A program made the position numbers and the translations under genes. The notes under the pieces are model-generated. The model worked only from the letters and a program-made list of their open reading frames with translations. It was not told where the DNA came from and ran no database searches. Positions 1 through 11,396 of a DNA stretch of 64,000 nucleotides are shown in pieces. Source of the stretch: Nemertoderma westbladi (taxonomy: Eukaryota; Xenacoelomorpha; Nemertodermatida; Nemertodermatidae); NCBI GenBank assembly GCA_032718475.1, contig JAUCBJ010008826.1, positions 1-64,000 of the forward strand. Direction: 5' to 3'. Within the stretch, counting starts at the first letter, position 1. Each line of letters opens with the position of its first letter.

Positions 1-2425
1 TTACGGAGGACGATGGTCGTTATATCGAACCGCCGATGTCCCAGGAACAACTTACGCGTGAATTGGACTATAGAAAATTCACCGCTCGCTATACGAATCG
101 TAATGGTACGTATATGGACTTCTTAACTACCGGCCATCCTACCGATTTACATGATATGGAAATGTGGAGACGTATACCACTCGATACATGAAGTATAGTG
201 ATCTCCCTGACGCTAATCAATGCGCCACCTTGTGGCATCCAGTAGGGATGACCCTCGAGAACGCCACCAAAGAGGGGAATGAAACTCTTAATATCATTGA
301 GATGTATGGCGTTGTTACTTACGATAACGAAGGTAGCGTTCCAATCGGAGAATTAGGAACTACGCGCATGATACACATACGCGGATTAGCTGGTTCCACT
401 CATGTGTTTACGCGAGCGTGTTCCGACGTGATAGATTATTCCTTTGAAACTCTCACCGAAACGCAAAAGAATCTCCGACATGGACAATTCGAACTCGCGC
501 AGCGTTACGTCATTGACACCGAACGCAAACCGGCCATGGGTATCGATGGATCGATGTTACCCCAGCCCGTTCTCGAGATGTTATTCAACGAAAGAATCAT
601 TAAACTCGGCTCAGCTGTTTACGGAGATCTCCAAAACGACTTTCGGAATATGGAAAATATCCCCTATCCTTTCGTGGATACTCAGCTGATAGCTCCTTGG
701 GCCGAAGGCCGAGGTTTCTTTCGCACCATGTATGCTAATGCGTCTAGCAACATTACAAAGGTGCAACGAACTTCCATCGGACATCTTGCTTTTCAGGAAT
801 ACGGATGGAATTTCAAGGTCGGAAATCCCATCAACTATCAACAAGTATACGGAGACCATTATTCTCGATTATACTTTGACGGACCGTTGACCGCACCTGG
901 CGCCGTGTATAGCTTCATGAGTGTTCCACTCCGCCCCTCCTTAGCTATCTACACGATCTTCGAAAACACCGCACTTTCCGGTTGGCTAGCCGATGTGTGC
1001 AGTCGTACTATACGCGCCCATCCATTAATCCTTGGGACCAAACTCGCTAAGCTAGATGAACATAATAAATTCATCCGCTTTGAATGTTTCCGACGATTTT
1101 TAACCCCGTTTCGCAACGTGGATAGCCAATTCAAAGACCGCGCTTTGACCAAGCTCAGCTTAAGAGACTCGGCTGCGGAGAAGTTAGATAGCGCTGGATT
1201 TGCTATTTTCAAAGACATTTGTATAATAAACCTGCACTCCTCTGTTATCCAAAGACCTCGAATCCCCACAGGTTATTCTGTCGTGGAAATTCAGACGGTA
1301 GGTCCACTTGAGGAGACGGCCATGCCTACCTCAACTATACAAGGGGAAGACGAACCCATATGTTTAGAATCTGAAGAGATTCAGCCCCCCACGTCTCGGA
1401 GTAGCGATAGCGACTACATATTGGAATGGTATCAAGGTCCACAGTGTCTTACTGCGTATGATTATCGCCATGCCAGTTATGTTTCTCGACAACGTTGTCG
1501 GCTGTGCGCATCGAGAGACCATATTACGTCTATGGACACCAACGATCTCTGTTCCTATTTCCACGAGCAACCGTCGATGGAAATCTATTGTGCATATTGT
1601 CGGCTTAATAATTTGCACATTTTTGCTGTCTGCCCCCAATTTATGACTCAATGCCATCATTGTCAATTAAAAGGACACGCCAGCTTTGATTGTCCCTTTA
1701 ATCATGATTTAGAGAGCGTAGATGAAATGATTGTACTACGTTATATCAGAGCTTGGGAAGCGAACGCTGATTTACATTGTGATTCACGCCATCGCTATTA
1801 CCCTGGACGCGCTTACGAAGGAGTTTATGCGTTCCATCCTTATTTGTTTGCCTCCGTCGAGCAGAAATCACGCCTATCAAGTTATGAACTACTGAAGCGC
1901 GTTGGAGAATGTATTTCAACCAAATATGTACGCAAATTTCTCAGGAGCATTAATCCGAGTGACATCTATTCTTACAACTTAATAAACTTTATCCGTCAAG
2001 ACCCTGCCTATGGAGACTTATTTGTCAACTCACACCCCGAGTTACAGGAAGTATATCGACGGCCTTACGAGTACCGAGCCTGCGAACGCGAGTTGGAAAG
2101 AACCATTAAACCAAGGAAGTTTCTAACTGCCTATGGTCCACCCACGGCCCTCGTTCAGACCACTCGTACAGGACCCGTAAGAGCGGCTGTCTTGAAACGA
2201 GCTCTCAAAGCCGTTAGACCCCTCTCCCCGGACGTTGATGTCAATCAACCCGGTACTTCGACCGGCGGATATACCGATCGTAATCCCATACCTTCTGATG
2301 CAATCATATTGCACCCTTCACCCAGGAGTTATAGCCCTCCTCGTAAAGTGGCTCGCCCCAAAGAGAAAAGGACTCTTGCTAGCTTTAAAAAACTGCGTAA
2401 ACGCCGTCCACGCAAGAAAGACTAA
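1..2425 (+). pseudogene. ORF2 (unknown post-pol protein), internally deleted copy C
   Basis: ORF2 of this BEL/Pao family, read from about residue 38. Bases 1-160 match the N-terminus. The sequence then jumps to the part equivalent to residue ~640 of copy B, and the frame from 164 to 2425 is open for 753 codons to a TAA-type end. The junction falls in gatatgga, which occurs at both breakpoints in the longer copies, so the loss of about 1.6-1.7 kb looks microhomology-mediated; it also shifts the frame. The open part has cysteine pairs CRLC and CAYC, then a classic CCHC zinc knuckle (C-x2-C-x4-H-x4-C, near 1650-1695), and a C-terminal tail rich in Lys/Arg (ending RKRRPRKKD) that may bind nucleic acid or act as a nuclear signal. 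I do not recognise the protein. It retains arginine where copy B has its first nonsense codon. Confidence 0.75.
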
Positions 2426-2493
2426 CTGTTTAGAGTATTTTTATATTTTAGAAACTGTGATTTTGTATATTTTATAGACTTAAATCCCATTTT

Positions 2494-2503
2494 CTGGGAG
2501 CGG
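2494..2503 (+). promoter_or_regulatory. Polypurine tract, copy C
   Basis: ctgggagcgg abuts the TG of the LTR. The same tract precedes the 3' LTR in copies A and B. This is the position expected for the plus-strand primer of reverse transcription. Confidence 0.7.
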
Positions 2504-3723
2504 TGTAAAAGCTTTTGTGGGATAACTGATTCGTTTGCCTTGCTGGCCAGTTCCCCCCCGGTCGCTAGAATACTCTAAAAGGGATCTATAGCTAAAATAG
2601 TGCAAGCTACCAGCTTATTGGCTGATGGGCTGTACGAAGGTATCTGGGTTCTGTTCGATCGGCCAACCAGCTTAGGGAGGTTGCCTCAGCCCTGCTGTCC
2701 GTATCGGCCAATAGAATTTGAGTGGGCGTTGATTTTGACCTATCCCAGAGCTACTGAACTGAATTTCCTATCTGTATGCTCATCCTCTGTGTTGGACGGG
2801 AGCTTCGGGGAATAAGGGTAGTTGGTATCCTCGTATAGTCAGGTAGTCATATGATTCTTTATATGATTCTGTTGTTGTGTTCCCATTTTTCGCCAGACCA
2901 CCGGCTTTTGGGAAGAACTCTAGTAAAACTGCTTAAATTATCGAAAGTATAACTGTTAACTAACTCAATCAACCAACTGGTCTAATTAACGCACTATTAA
3001 TCATATAATTCTCCCGAACTTTACTTATTAATTATATTGTTTGTACTGTTATTTACCGTCAGTTATTAATTGTATCTATTTGTTGATGAAATATTGACCT
3101 TTGGAGAATACGGATAAATCACCCAAAATTCCCAATTTTCTTGATACACTACAGGTTAGAGAGACAGGCTATATATAACAATTGCGATTTATATCAATGT
3201 GGTGTGTATTGAATCTAATGTTATTTAGCAGACCCTACATGAGTCAATTGCCGCTCTCTTTATGTGTGATCAAATTTACTGACGGTCGGCAGAATAGTGT
3301 GCATGATTGTGATTGGTAACAAAGCATTTCCTAAAGAATGCGCCTTATACTTTAATTATAAGCAGTATCGTTGCGTTTAGTATAAGTCCTAGCTCTGTTT
3401 AAATAGATAGAGCGCCACGTCCTAAAGGAACTGTTAATATTTCCCGAAAGCCAATAATATCTGTCAGAAATTAATTATTAACGATCAATCGAATAATACA
3501 GTAGGTTTACACTGCAACCTTACACTGCAATAATAAAATTTAAGCAGCCGAATTCAGCCTCCCGGGTGTATCCATCGGGTGAATGATCGCGCATGGGCTG
3601 GCTTCGGTTAATGTTTTGTTTATTAGCATAAAATATTGTCGTATGCTAAAGGTGTGTTAATTAACTAAAAGACATATAAATTTTGGCAGGTTAAACTGCT
3701 AAAGGTCTTCAAAAGCGCGAACA
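2504..3723 (+). repeat. 3' LTR of copy C, with a divergent U3
   Basis: It starts TGTAAAAGCTTTT and ends GCGCGAACA, as the other LTRs do. From about 2880 (near agaccaccggctttt) to the end it aligns with the LTRs at 20356, 33338, 17598 and 49910. The first ~370 bases after the terminal ~15 do not resemble them. Three CCAAT-type motifs (attgg near 2619, ccaac near 2663, ccaat near 2709) lie in this private part. Length is 1220 bp against 1166-1167 for copy A. Confidence 0.8.
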
Positions 3724-3997
3724 GATGAAGGCGGTTAATGAAATCTAGATTTCATTCCAAAGACGAAAAATAAAGCTGACGGAGGTGGCTAAATATTGCG
3801 AAATAGACGATATTTAACGGCTTGTTGTATCGAAATAGCTCATAAATTAAAAAATCCGGCCAGGCCACCAGTAAGAATAGGTGTCGATCTGTCATCATAC
3901 CAAAAATTTCGTAGCATTTTAATAAAATTTGAAAAAAATTTGGGGGGGGGGGGGGGCTCCGACCCCCTAAAAATGGTTGTTGTATTAAGGGTTATGG
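3724..3997. other. Unassigned AT-rich DNA with a poly-G run
   Basis: No gene is recognised. A run of about 15 G sits near 3942-3956, followed by ctccgacccccta, which can pair weakly with it. Confidence 0.5.
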
Positions 3998-4471
3998 TGT
4001 ATATTATACATACACAAACACATCTCTTACATTATAAGGTTTAATTTAACAAAAAGGTCAGGTCAGGTCAGGTATTCTAGGTCATTGATCAAGAAAACTT
4101 GCCACCTCCATGCAGCATAAAGGAGGTGCCACCTGTAGCTGCACAGACCCTCTTATTAGGGCAAATCTGGTCCTGTAACTAGGACCCCCTTCGTTCTGGG
4201 ATAAGGACGCCGTTGGTCCTGGATTAAGGACCCATATACTTGGCTGCAGGGGTATATGGCCTGGCCAGGCATATGGTGATCTACCAATGGCTGGTCAGGA
4301 GTAGAGTGTTCTCATGTCCACTCTGAGTACACTTCACTGCGACCTGCACCTGACAGCAGGGGTACAGTGCATGACCCAGCAGATGAGCTGCACAGCCAAT
4401 GGTGGGTCATGTGCGTCAGAGTAGATATGGGTGATTGGCCTCATATCTGACTCCACTGCGACACCCACCCT

Positions 4472-5926
4472 GTGGAACGGCAAACCAGGGTGTGGTATTT
4501 GCCCCGAGAGCTGACTCGGCAAAAAAGCACCCCCCAACCCCCCACTATGGATTACATTAGTAATGCGGAGGTCCGGCCACTAGAGGCCAGTGGAATTACC
4601 GGACACAATCGGCCTCGCAGGCGTCAGTTATCTCCTGACTGGCTGCCTGTCTCACCCCCTACTGGAGAGAGAGAAGCCAACAATTCTTTGAGTCCCTTTC
4701 ATGATGACCTTTCTGGCCCAAACACTGGATCACCAGGGAGGCCAGATTGTGAGGGGGAGAGGGATTCTGGAGTTGGAGGCTACTCTCATGTTCCACCCCG
4801 ACCAACAAGGCCATTGGTGAATCTGAGGCAAGTCACTAGACTAGCCTCAGTAAACACCCTAACACTCGGTTCCCCAATGCGACAAGGTGAGCTGACTGCC
4901 TTGGCAGATAAGCTTTCTCTTAGCGCAGTGGGTGTTCAAGAGCACCGAATGCAGACTTGACAGACTGATGAGGTTCTGATTAAGGACATGGGGGGCGGTT
5001 GGCGACTCGCCCTCGCGTCAGCAGATGATAGTGGCAATGGTGGTATTGGTCTATTGATGAATCCAACTGCGCATGCAGCATTGGACAAAATAGACCAAAT
5101 CTCTAACCGCATCATCCGTTGCCACTTCTCATGTTCTGGAAGACTGGCTAAGAAGTTTCCTAAGGTGGTTCTGATTGTGTGCTACTCTCCAACTAGGGTT
5201 GCCCCTGTAGAGGAGGTGGAAAATTCCTACCACAATCTACAAGCAGCTACTGATGGAGTGGATCAGCATGCATTCTTAACATTCCTGGGAGACTTTAATG
5301 CAAGTCTGCATCAATCACCTACATCGCCCTGGGTATATAGCAATAGTGTCAACCGAATTTCCGTCCATCTTCAGGATTTTATCTCTGGAAATGGATTGTT
5401 TTCGGCTGGAACCCAGTTCAAGAAGCGAACTGGAAAGCTATGGACTCATAGTGGACCCAGTGGTCACAAGTCCCAGATAGACCATATTATTCTGTTTCGT
5501 AGGAAGTACAGGAGCTCTATACAAGACTGTAATGCATTTACACTTCGACCCTTCTCCAGTGATCACCGACTTATTGTGGCCAAGGTAAGACTTAGTCTGC
5601 GTGCTAGCAGAACAACGAAATCTGCCTTGCCGCGGCATGACTAGTCCTCTCTGTTGCAACAGCCAAGTGTGAGATCCAGCTTCACACTACAGCTGAGCAA
5701 CAGGTATGAGGTTCTTGCCTCTGAGGCGGCAGATCACTGTGAGGGCTATACTGCCTTCACAGAAGCAGTTAAGTTAGCAGCTGCAGAAACAGTTCCTGTA
5801 TACCCTCGAAACAGGAAAAGGGCCCCCTGGACTGAAAACAAAATCCAGAAGTGCCGAAATGACCTATATAAGGCGCAGAAAGAGTCCCGACTCAAACAGA
5901 CTACAGCGGCCAAGAATGCAGTTTAG
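4472..5926 (+). pseudogene. LINE 1 apurinic-type endonuclease and linker
   Basis: One frame interrupted by TGA (4958-4960) and TAG (5642-5644). The segments starting 4472, 4988 and 5654 are all in phase. Endonuclease/exonuclease/phosphatase-fold motifs appear in order: VNTLTL (Asn), GVQEHRM (catalytic Glu), LGDFNAS (Asp/Asn) and SDHRLIVAK (Asp-His). The first ~130 residues are a proline/arginine-rich leader. In the family this enzyme nicks target DNA to prime reverse transcription. After 5926 the frame stops (TAG), and the RT continues in another frame. Confidence 0.8.
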
Positions 5927-5990
5927 GCTGCATCTAGGTCCCTGAACAGGCAGTACTCTGTTAATCTACAGGAGCTAATAAACCAACAGG

Positions 5991-7257
5991 TTGATGCCAT
6001 CAATGATGCTGACGACAGCAGGCAATCATCCCAGATCGATCAACTTGCTTACTGGGCGGAAAAGCCAACCAACCACCAAGGTTAAGGCTGAATCACCAGC
6101 CGATCGCCTCAATGGTTGGAAGGCCCACTTTGAAAAGCTCCTCAATAATGACAGGGTATTGCCTGAAAACTTTATAGTAGTAAAAGTGTCTGAGTCTGTA
6201 CTCCTAGATATTCCCATTGGCGATATCTCCTTTGCAGAAGTGAAGGCTGCTGCAAAGAGCATTAAGACCAATCGTGCCAGTGGAGTAGATGGTGTTCCCC
6301 CTGAGGTCTTTAAAATACCTGAGTGTTTAAAGCTCATCTATCCCATCATAGTAGACATGTACCGTACAACAAGAGTCCCACAAGAAATGAAAACAAATAA
6401 GTTGGTGCCAGTTCCCAAGAAGGGCAACCTAACACTCTATGGTTCTTTTCGGGGAATCTCATTGATCTCGATTGCTGCAAAGCTATACAATAGAATTCTA
6501 TTAAATCGCATCAGGGATCCCATTGAGAGACTGCTCCGTGGAAATCAGAATGGGTTCCGTAAAGGTCGTGGGACCATGGAGCCCATTTTGGCACTTAGAA
6601 GGATAATTGAAGAGTTATCAAAAAAGAAAGACAGGCATCTGGCTGTTATCTTTGTTGACTTCTTCAAAGCCTTTGATTTAGTCTCCCGCTCACGTATGTT
6701 CAGCATACTTTCATTATATGGGATTCCTGATGAAATTATTGCAGCAATCAGATCAGTATACGATGGTTCGACAACATTTGTGTCTACTGTTGATGGTGAC
6801 ACAAACCATTTGAAGTGTTATGGGGCGTCCTCCAGGGAGACACACTTGGACCATTCTTGTTCATAATTGTGGTTGACTATGTCCTTAGATCATCATAATG
6901 ATGATGGGGTGATGATAACTCCACCTACTGGCTCCAGAAGTCGAGGAAATCCTGCCAAGTACCTAACTGATCTAGACTTTGCTGATGACTTAGGAGTACT
7001 CTCAGAATCACTAGAGGGAGCCCAACGGCTCCTCAGCTCATTAGAACATGCTGCTTCTAGTCTAGGACCAGCCAGTGCATAATCTTGTACTTTGGCAGCC
7101 TCATGGAATGAATAAGCATGGTGGACAGCCCATGACTTTTTTGAGACGCATCTTAAAGGACACTGGCCTTGAAGATGTGGATGATCTAGCAAATGTCATG
7201 GGTGATAGGGAGTTGTGGCGGCGCGATTTTCTCGACAAGCAGGCACAGCATTCTTAA
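5991..7257 (+). pseudogene. LINE 1 reverse transcriptase, frameshifted and deleted
   Basis: RT blocks are recognisable: NRASGVDGVPPEVFK, LIPVPKKGNL-type text, NGFRKGRGT, then motif A (IFVDFFKAFDLV). The frame breaks near 6825 in the GxLQGD region and resumes as LDFADDLGVLSES, the FADD form of the catalytic box. After about 7080 the sequence jumps to a C-terminal piece (LVLWQPHGMNKHGG...GDRELWRRDF), missing roughly 150 residues compared with LINE 2. It is non-functional. Confidence 0.8.
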
Positions 7258-8148
7258 AAATGCAGCTGCAATGCAGCATGCCGATGCTAGTAGTAGTAGT
7301 AGGTTTAATTTAACAAAAAGAAGGAAGATACAATGATGCAGTGGGTATTTCTGGGGCGCTGAGGGCAGTGGGTATTGTTGGTGCGGGTCGCGGGTGTTCT
7401 TTAGTTAACAGTAGTGGTTAACAATTGAGAAATTTTCATCACTATCTCTTCTTAATAAGCTGTGCAGCCCCCACCCCCCCGTTTTAGTTTCCATTCACTC
7501 CCCGAATATTTTATTGCGTTGTTTAAATCATTTAATACCATAGTATGAAAGGGACTGAGATAACATATCTTCAATGTTTCTAATTGTTGAAATTAATTTT
7601 GTACAATGTATTGTTTATGCGAAATAATAAACAATTTTGAATGAATCAATTCCCAGAACATAATAATCAAAATGAGATATGTAACGACGTATGTTTGGAG
7701 AGTATAATTAATTTTGTAGGGATCAGGTGATTTTTAGCAACTTATTAGGAAAGTGACTCATTTTTAGTTGTTGTTTTATTTTTTATTGTGCAAGTGACTC
7801 ATTGGGCAAATGGCATATTGGGCAAGCATCGAAGCTTATTAAGAAGAGATAGTGATGAAAATTTATCAATTGTTAACCACTATTGTTAACTAAAGAACAC
7901 CCGCGACCCGCTCCAACAACAATACCCACTGCCCTCGGCGCCCCAGAAATACACACTTCATCTTTGTATCTTCTTTTTGTTAAATTAAACCTTATAATGT
8001 AAGTGATGTGTTTGTGTATGTATAATATACTGTAATACAGTATTACAATGAATTAACATATTGCCAATATTAAATTTGAACCATTTTAATTGTCTACAAA
8101 CACCTCATTATATTATACACATTAAGCGAAATTGTAGGGGACTAATAT

Positions 8149-8944
8149 ATTGGGCAAGTGGCCTAATGGACAAATGGCCTATTGGGCAAGTGACCTAATG
8201 GACAAGTGGCCTATTGGGCAAGTGACCTAATGGACAAGTGGCCTATTGGGCAAGTGACCTAATGGACAAGTGGCCTATTGGGTAAGTTACCTAATGGACA
8301 AGTGGCCTATTGGGCAAGTGACCTATTGGGCAAGTGACCTATTAGGCAAGTGACCTAATGGACAAGTGGCCTATTGGGCAAGTGACCTAATGGACAAGTG
8401 GCCTATTGGGCAAGTGGCCTAATGGACAAGTGGCCTATTGGGCAAGTGACCTAATGGACAAGTGGCCTATTGGGCAAGTGACCTAATGGACAAGTGGCCT
8501 ATTGGGCAAGTGACCAAATGGACAAGTGGCCTATTGGGTAAGTTACCTAATGGACAAGTGGCCTATTGGGAAAGTGACCTAATGGACAAGTGGCCTATTG
8601 GGCAAGTGGCCTAATGGACAAGTGGCCTATTGGGCAAGTGACCTAATGGACAAGTGGCCTATTGGGCAAGTGGCCTAATGGACAAGTGGCCTATTGGGCA
8701 AGTGACCTAATGGACAAGTGGCCTATTGGGCAAGTGACCTAATGGACAAGTGGCCTATTGGGCAAGTGACCTAATGGACAAGTGGCCTATTGGGTAAGTT
8801 ACCTAATGGACAAGTGGCCTATTGGGAAAGTGACCTAATGGACAAGTGGCCTATTGGGAAAGTGACCTAATGGACAAGTGGCCTATTGGGCAAGTGACCT
8901 AATGGACAAGTGGCCTATTGGGCAAGTGGCATTGGGCGAGTGAC
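8149..8944. repeat. 32-bp satellite array
   Basis: About 25 tandem units of roughly cctattgggcaagtgacctaatggacaagtgg, with variants such as gggtaagttacc that recur at regular intervals and suggest higher-order units. There is no ORF of interest. Confidence 0.95.
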
Positions 8945-9671
8945 AGTATACCAACATAACGGTCAGCACGAAATTGGTCAGTAGGTTGGGCAGTCTGTCG
9001 GGTGATTGATTGGGTTGGTTGGTCGATGGTTGTTCGCTCGGTTCTTACATTAATAAAGTCTACGACCTGCTACAATACCTGCTGTTTGATTAATTTATCA
9101 GTTAAAAGTTCATTTTCTGCTTTCATCCGTGACATATCCTCATTCATATGTATCGTAACTTCAGTCAGATCATTTAACTGCAAAATAGAATGAAATAATA
9201 TTATAGATGATATTTTCAATATGATGATTGTATATGATGTAATTTACTCAAAGTTTAAAATAAATAATTGGGTAGTAGGAGTAGCAAGGAAACAAGATTG
9301 CATAATATATCCATCTACAGTAGATATAACTAGACCAATATGAATGCGCCTTTGCTTCGCCTTTGGTACTGAACTGGTATCTCAATGGTTATCAATGATA
9401 AAGTGTTGTTTCGGGTTAATTATACTTTGTTTTTTAGACATAATAAACACAATCTACTGATTATGTTATACTTATATTTGCACACTTATTATACATAAAC
9501 ATACGCCTATGACATCCTATTGTAAATTTTAATCTGTACTATGTAATTGTTAAATTTTAATTTGTATCTCTGAATGTCTTATACCGATTTTAATGTGTCA
9601 ATCTTGTGCACTTTTATTATACATTATGTATGTTCTTGTGCAATTTTATGTCAATTTTATTTGATTAAAAC
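8945..9671. other. No gene seen
   Basis: AT-rich single-copy-looking sequence. A 63-codon frame at 9002 has no recognisable features. Confidence 0.5.
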
Positions 9672-10875
9672 AATGAAATGAAATGAAATGAAATGAAATG
9701 AAATGAAATGAAATGAAATGAAATGAAATGAAATGAAATGAAATGAAATGAAATGAAATGAAATGAAATGAAATGAAATGAAATGAAATGAAATGAAATG
9801 AAATGAAATGAAATGAAATGAAATGAAATGAAATGAAATGAAATGAAATGAAATGAAATGAAATGAAATGAAATGAAATGAAATGAAATGAAATGAAATG
9901 AAATGAAATGAAATGAAATGAAATGAAATGAAATGAAATGAAATGAAATGAAATGAAATGAAATGAAATGAAATGAAATGAAATGAAATGAAATGAAATG
10001 AAATGAAATGAAATGAAATGAAATGAAATGAAATGAAATGAAATGAAATGAAATGAAATGAAATGAAATGAAATGAAATGAAATGAAATGAAATGAAATG
10101 AAATGAAATGAAATGAAATGAAATGAAATGAAATGAAATGAAATGAAATGAAATGAAATGAAATGAAATGAAATGAAATGAAATGAAATGAAATGAAATG
10201 AAATGAAATGAAATGAAATGAAATGAAATGAAATGAAATGAAATGAAATGAAATGAAATGAAATGAAATGAAATGAAATGAAATGAAATGAAATGAAATG
10301 AAATGAAATGAAGTGAAGTGAAGTGAAATGAAATGAAATGAAATGAAATGAAATGAAATGAAATGAAATGAAATGAAATGAAATGAAATGAAATGAAATG
10401 AAATGAAATGAAATGAAATGAAATGAAATGAAATGAAATGAAATGAAATGAAATGAAATGAAATGAAATGAAATGAAATGAAATGAAATGAAATGAAATG
10501 AAATGAAATGAAATGAAATGAAATGAAATGAAATGAAATGAAATGAAATGAAATGAAATGAAATGAAATGAAATGAAATGAAATGAAATGAAATGAAATG
10601 AAATGAAATGAAATGAAATGAAATGAAATGAAATGAAATGAAATGAAATGAAATGAAATGAAATGAAATGAAATGAAATGAAATGAAATGAAATGAAATG
10701 AAATGAAATGAAATGAAATGAAATGAAATGAAATGAAATGAAATGAAATGAAATGAAATGAAATGAAATGAAATTAAATGAAATGAAATGAAATGAAATG
10801 AAATGAAATGAAATGAAATGAAATGAAATGAAATGAAATGAAATGAAATGAAATGAGATGAAATGAAATGAAATG
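9672..10875. repeat. (AAATG)n pentanucleotide microsatellite, ~1.2 kb
   Basis: About 240 copies of aaatg. The few interruptions are three gaagt units near 10311-10325, one aaatt near 10773 and one gagatg near 10855. The long minus-strand frames through it (repeating Phe-His-Phe-Ile-Ser) are artefacts: a 5-bp repeat without a stop stays open in every frame on that strand. Confidence 0.98.
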
Positions 10876-11387
10876 AGTTCTGACAAACATAATGGTAGAC
10901 CTTACCTAGCACCAGAAGCACTAGTGTCTTGGACTCGTTTTATCATATATATAATATTTATCTATAAATAATTTGATTCTATAAAAAACTGGACAAAATT
11001 GAAGCGTCCATAGAATTTGATCAATTGAATGAAATTCCACAGGGTAATTGAGGTTTTCAGACAAAAAAATTGGAAATTATAGTAGTGGTCAGCTTGTATA
11101 AGTAATACACCAACGTTATCAATCAATTTCCGAATGATATCTAAAATTCCACAATTGTAAAATTAAAAATTTTGAACATATGCTTGTTTAGAATATTCAT
11201 AGAATGTAATGGATAACCTTAACCATTGGAAAGCCAAAAAAGTTTTCCTTTACAAACAAGTCAATTTATATTGTCGTAATTTATTTTATTATGTATTTTA
11301 TTAATTGTTTATGGTATTGAGTAGGTCCATCTGTTGTTTAACTTATAGTTGTTGCACCTTAAATTAAAGAGCAATAATATTGACGAA
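10876..11387. other. No gene seen
   Basis: AT-rich DNA between the microsatellite and the 3' tail of LINE 2. Confidence 0.5.
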
Positions 11388-11396
11388 CTACTACTA

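Larger units (their letters stand above)
1..3723 (+). mobile_element. BEL/Pao LTR retrotransposon copy C, 3' part, cut by window edge
   Basis: This is the 3' end of an element of the same family as 20356-34503 and 49910-64000. It holds the end of the post-pol frame ORF2, a short 3' untranslated stretch, a purine-rich tract (ctgggagcgg) directly before the LTR, and an LTR from TG (2504) to CA (3723). The family assignment comes from near-identical ORF2 protein and the shared tract and R/U5 sequence. The 5' end lies outside the window, so no target duplication can be paired; the five bases after the LTR are gatga. Confidence 0.9.
4057..7300 (+). mobile_element. RTE-like non-LTR retrotransposon (LINE 1)
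   Basis: It is flanked by a 20-bp target duplication, AGGTTTAATTTAACAAAAAG, at 4037-4056 and 7301-7320. It begins with GTCAGGTCAGG repeats and ends with a short (TAG)n tail rather than poly-A. Total length is 3.24 kb. Endonuclease followed by reverse transcriptase in one frame, the small size and the microsatellite tail fit the RTE clade. Several stops, a frameshift and a missing segment after the RT show it is dead. Confidence 0.85.
3998..8028. mobile_element. Foldback/MITE-like element split by a LINE
   Basis: Inverted arms match. The left arm is about 3998-4056 continued at 7321-7468; the right arm is about 7838-8028 read on the other strand. They share, for example, tatacatacacaaacacat, aaccttataatgtaag and the stretch ending in cactatctcttcttaataagc. 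Removing the LINE and one target duplication leaves an element of about 770 bp with a ~370-bp loop and no coding capacity. The loop contains ggcatattgggcaagc, close to the unit of the satellite that starts 120 bp beyond the right arm. Confidence 0.7.

Noticed and set aside
8149-8944. CRISPR-like regular repeats
   Set aside because: Units are contiguous with no unique spacers, in animal DNA; it is a satellite.
9657-10921. Two ~410-codon minus-strand frames of Phe-His-Phe-Ile-Ser repeats
   Set aside because: Pure translation of the (AAATG)n microsatellite; open in several frames at once.
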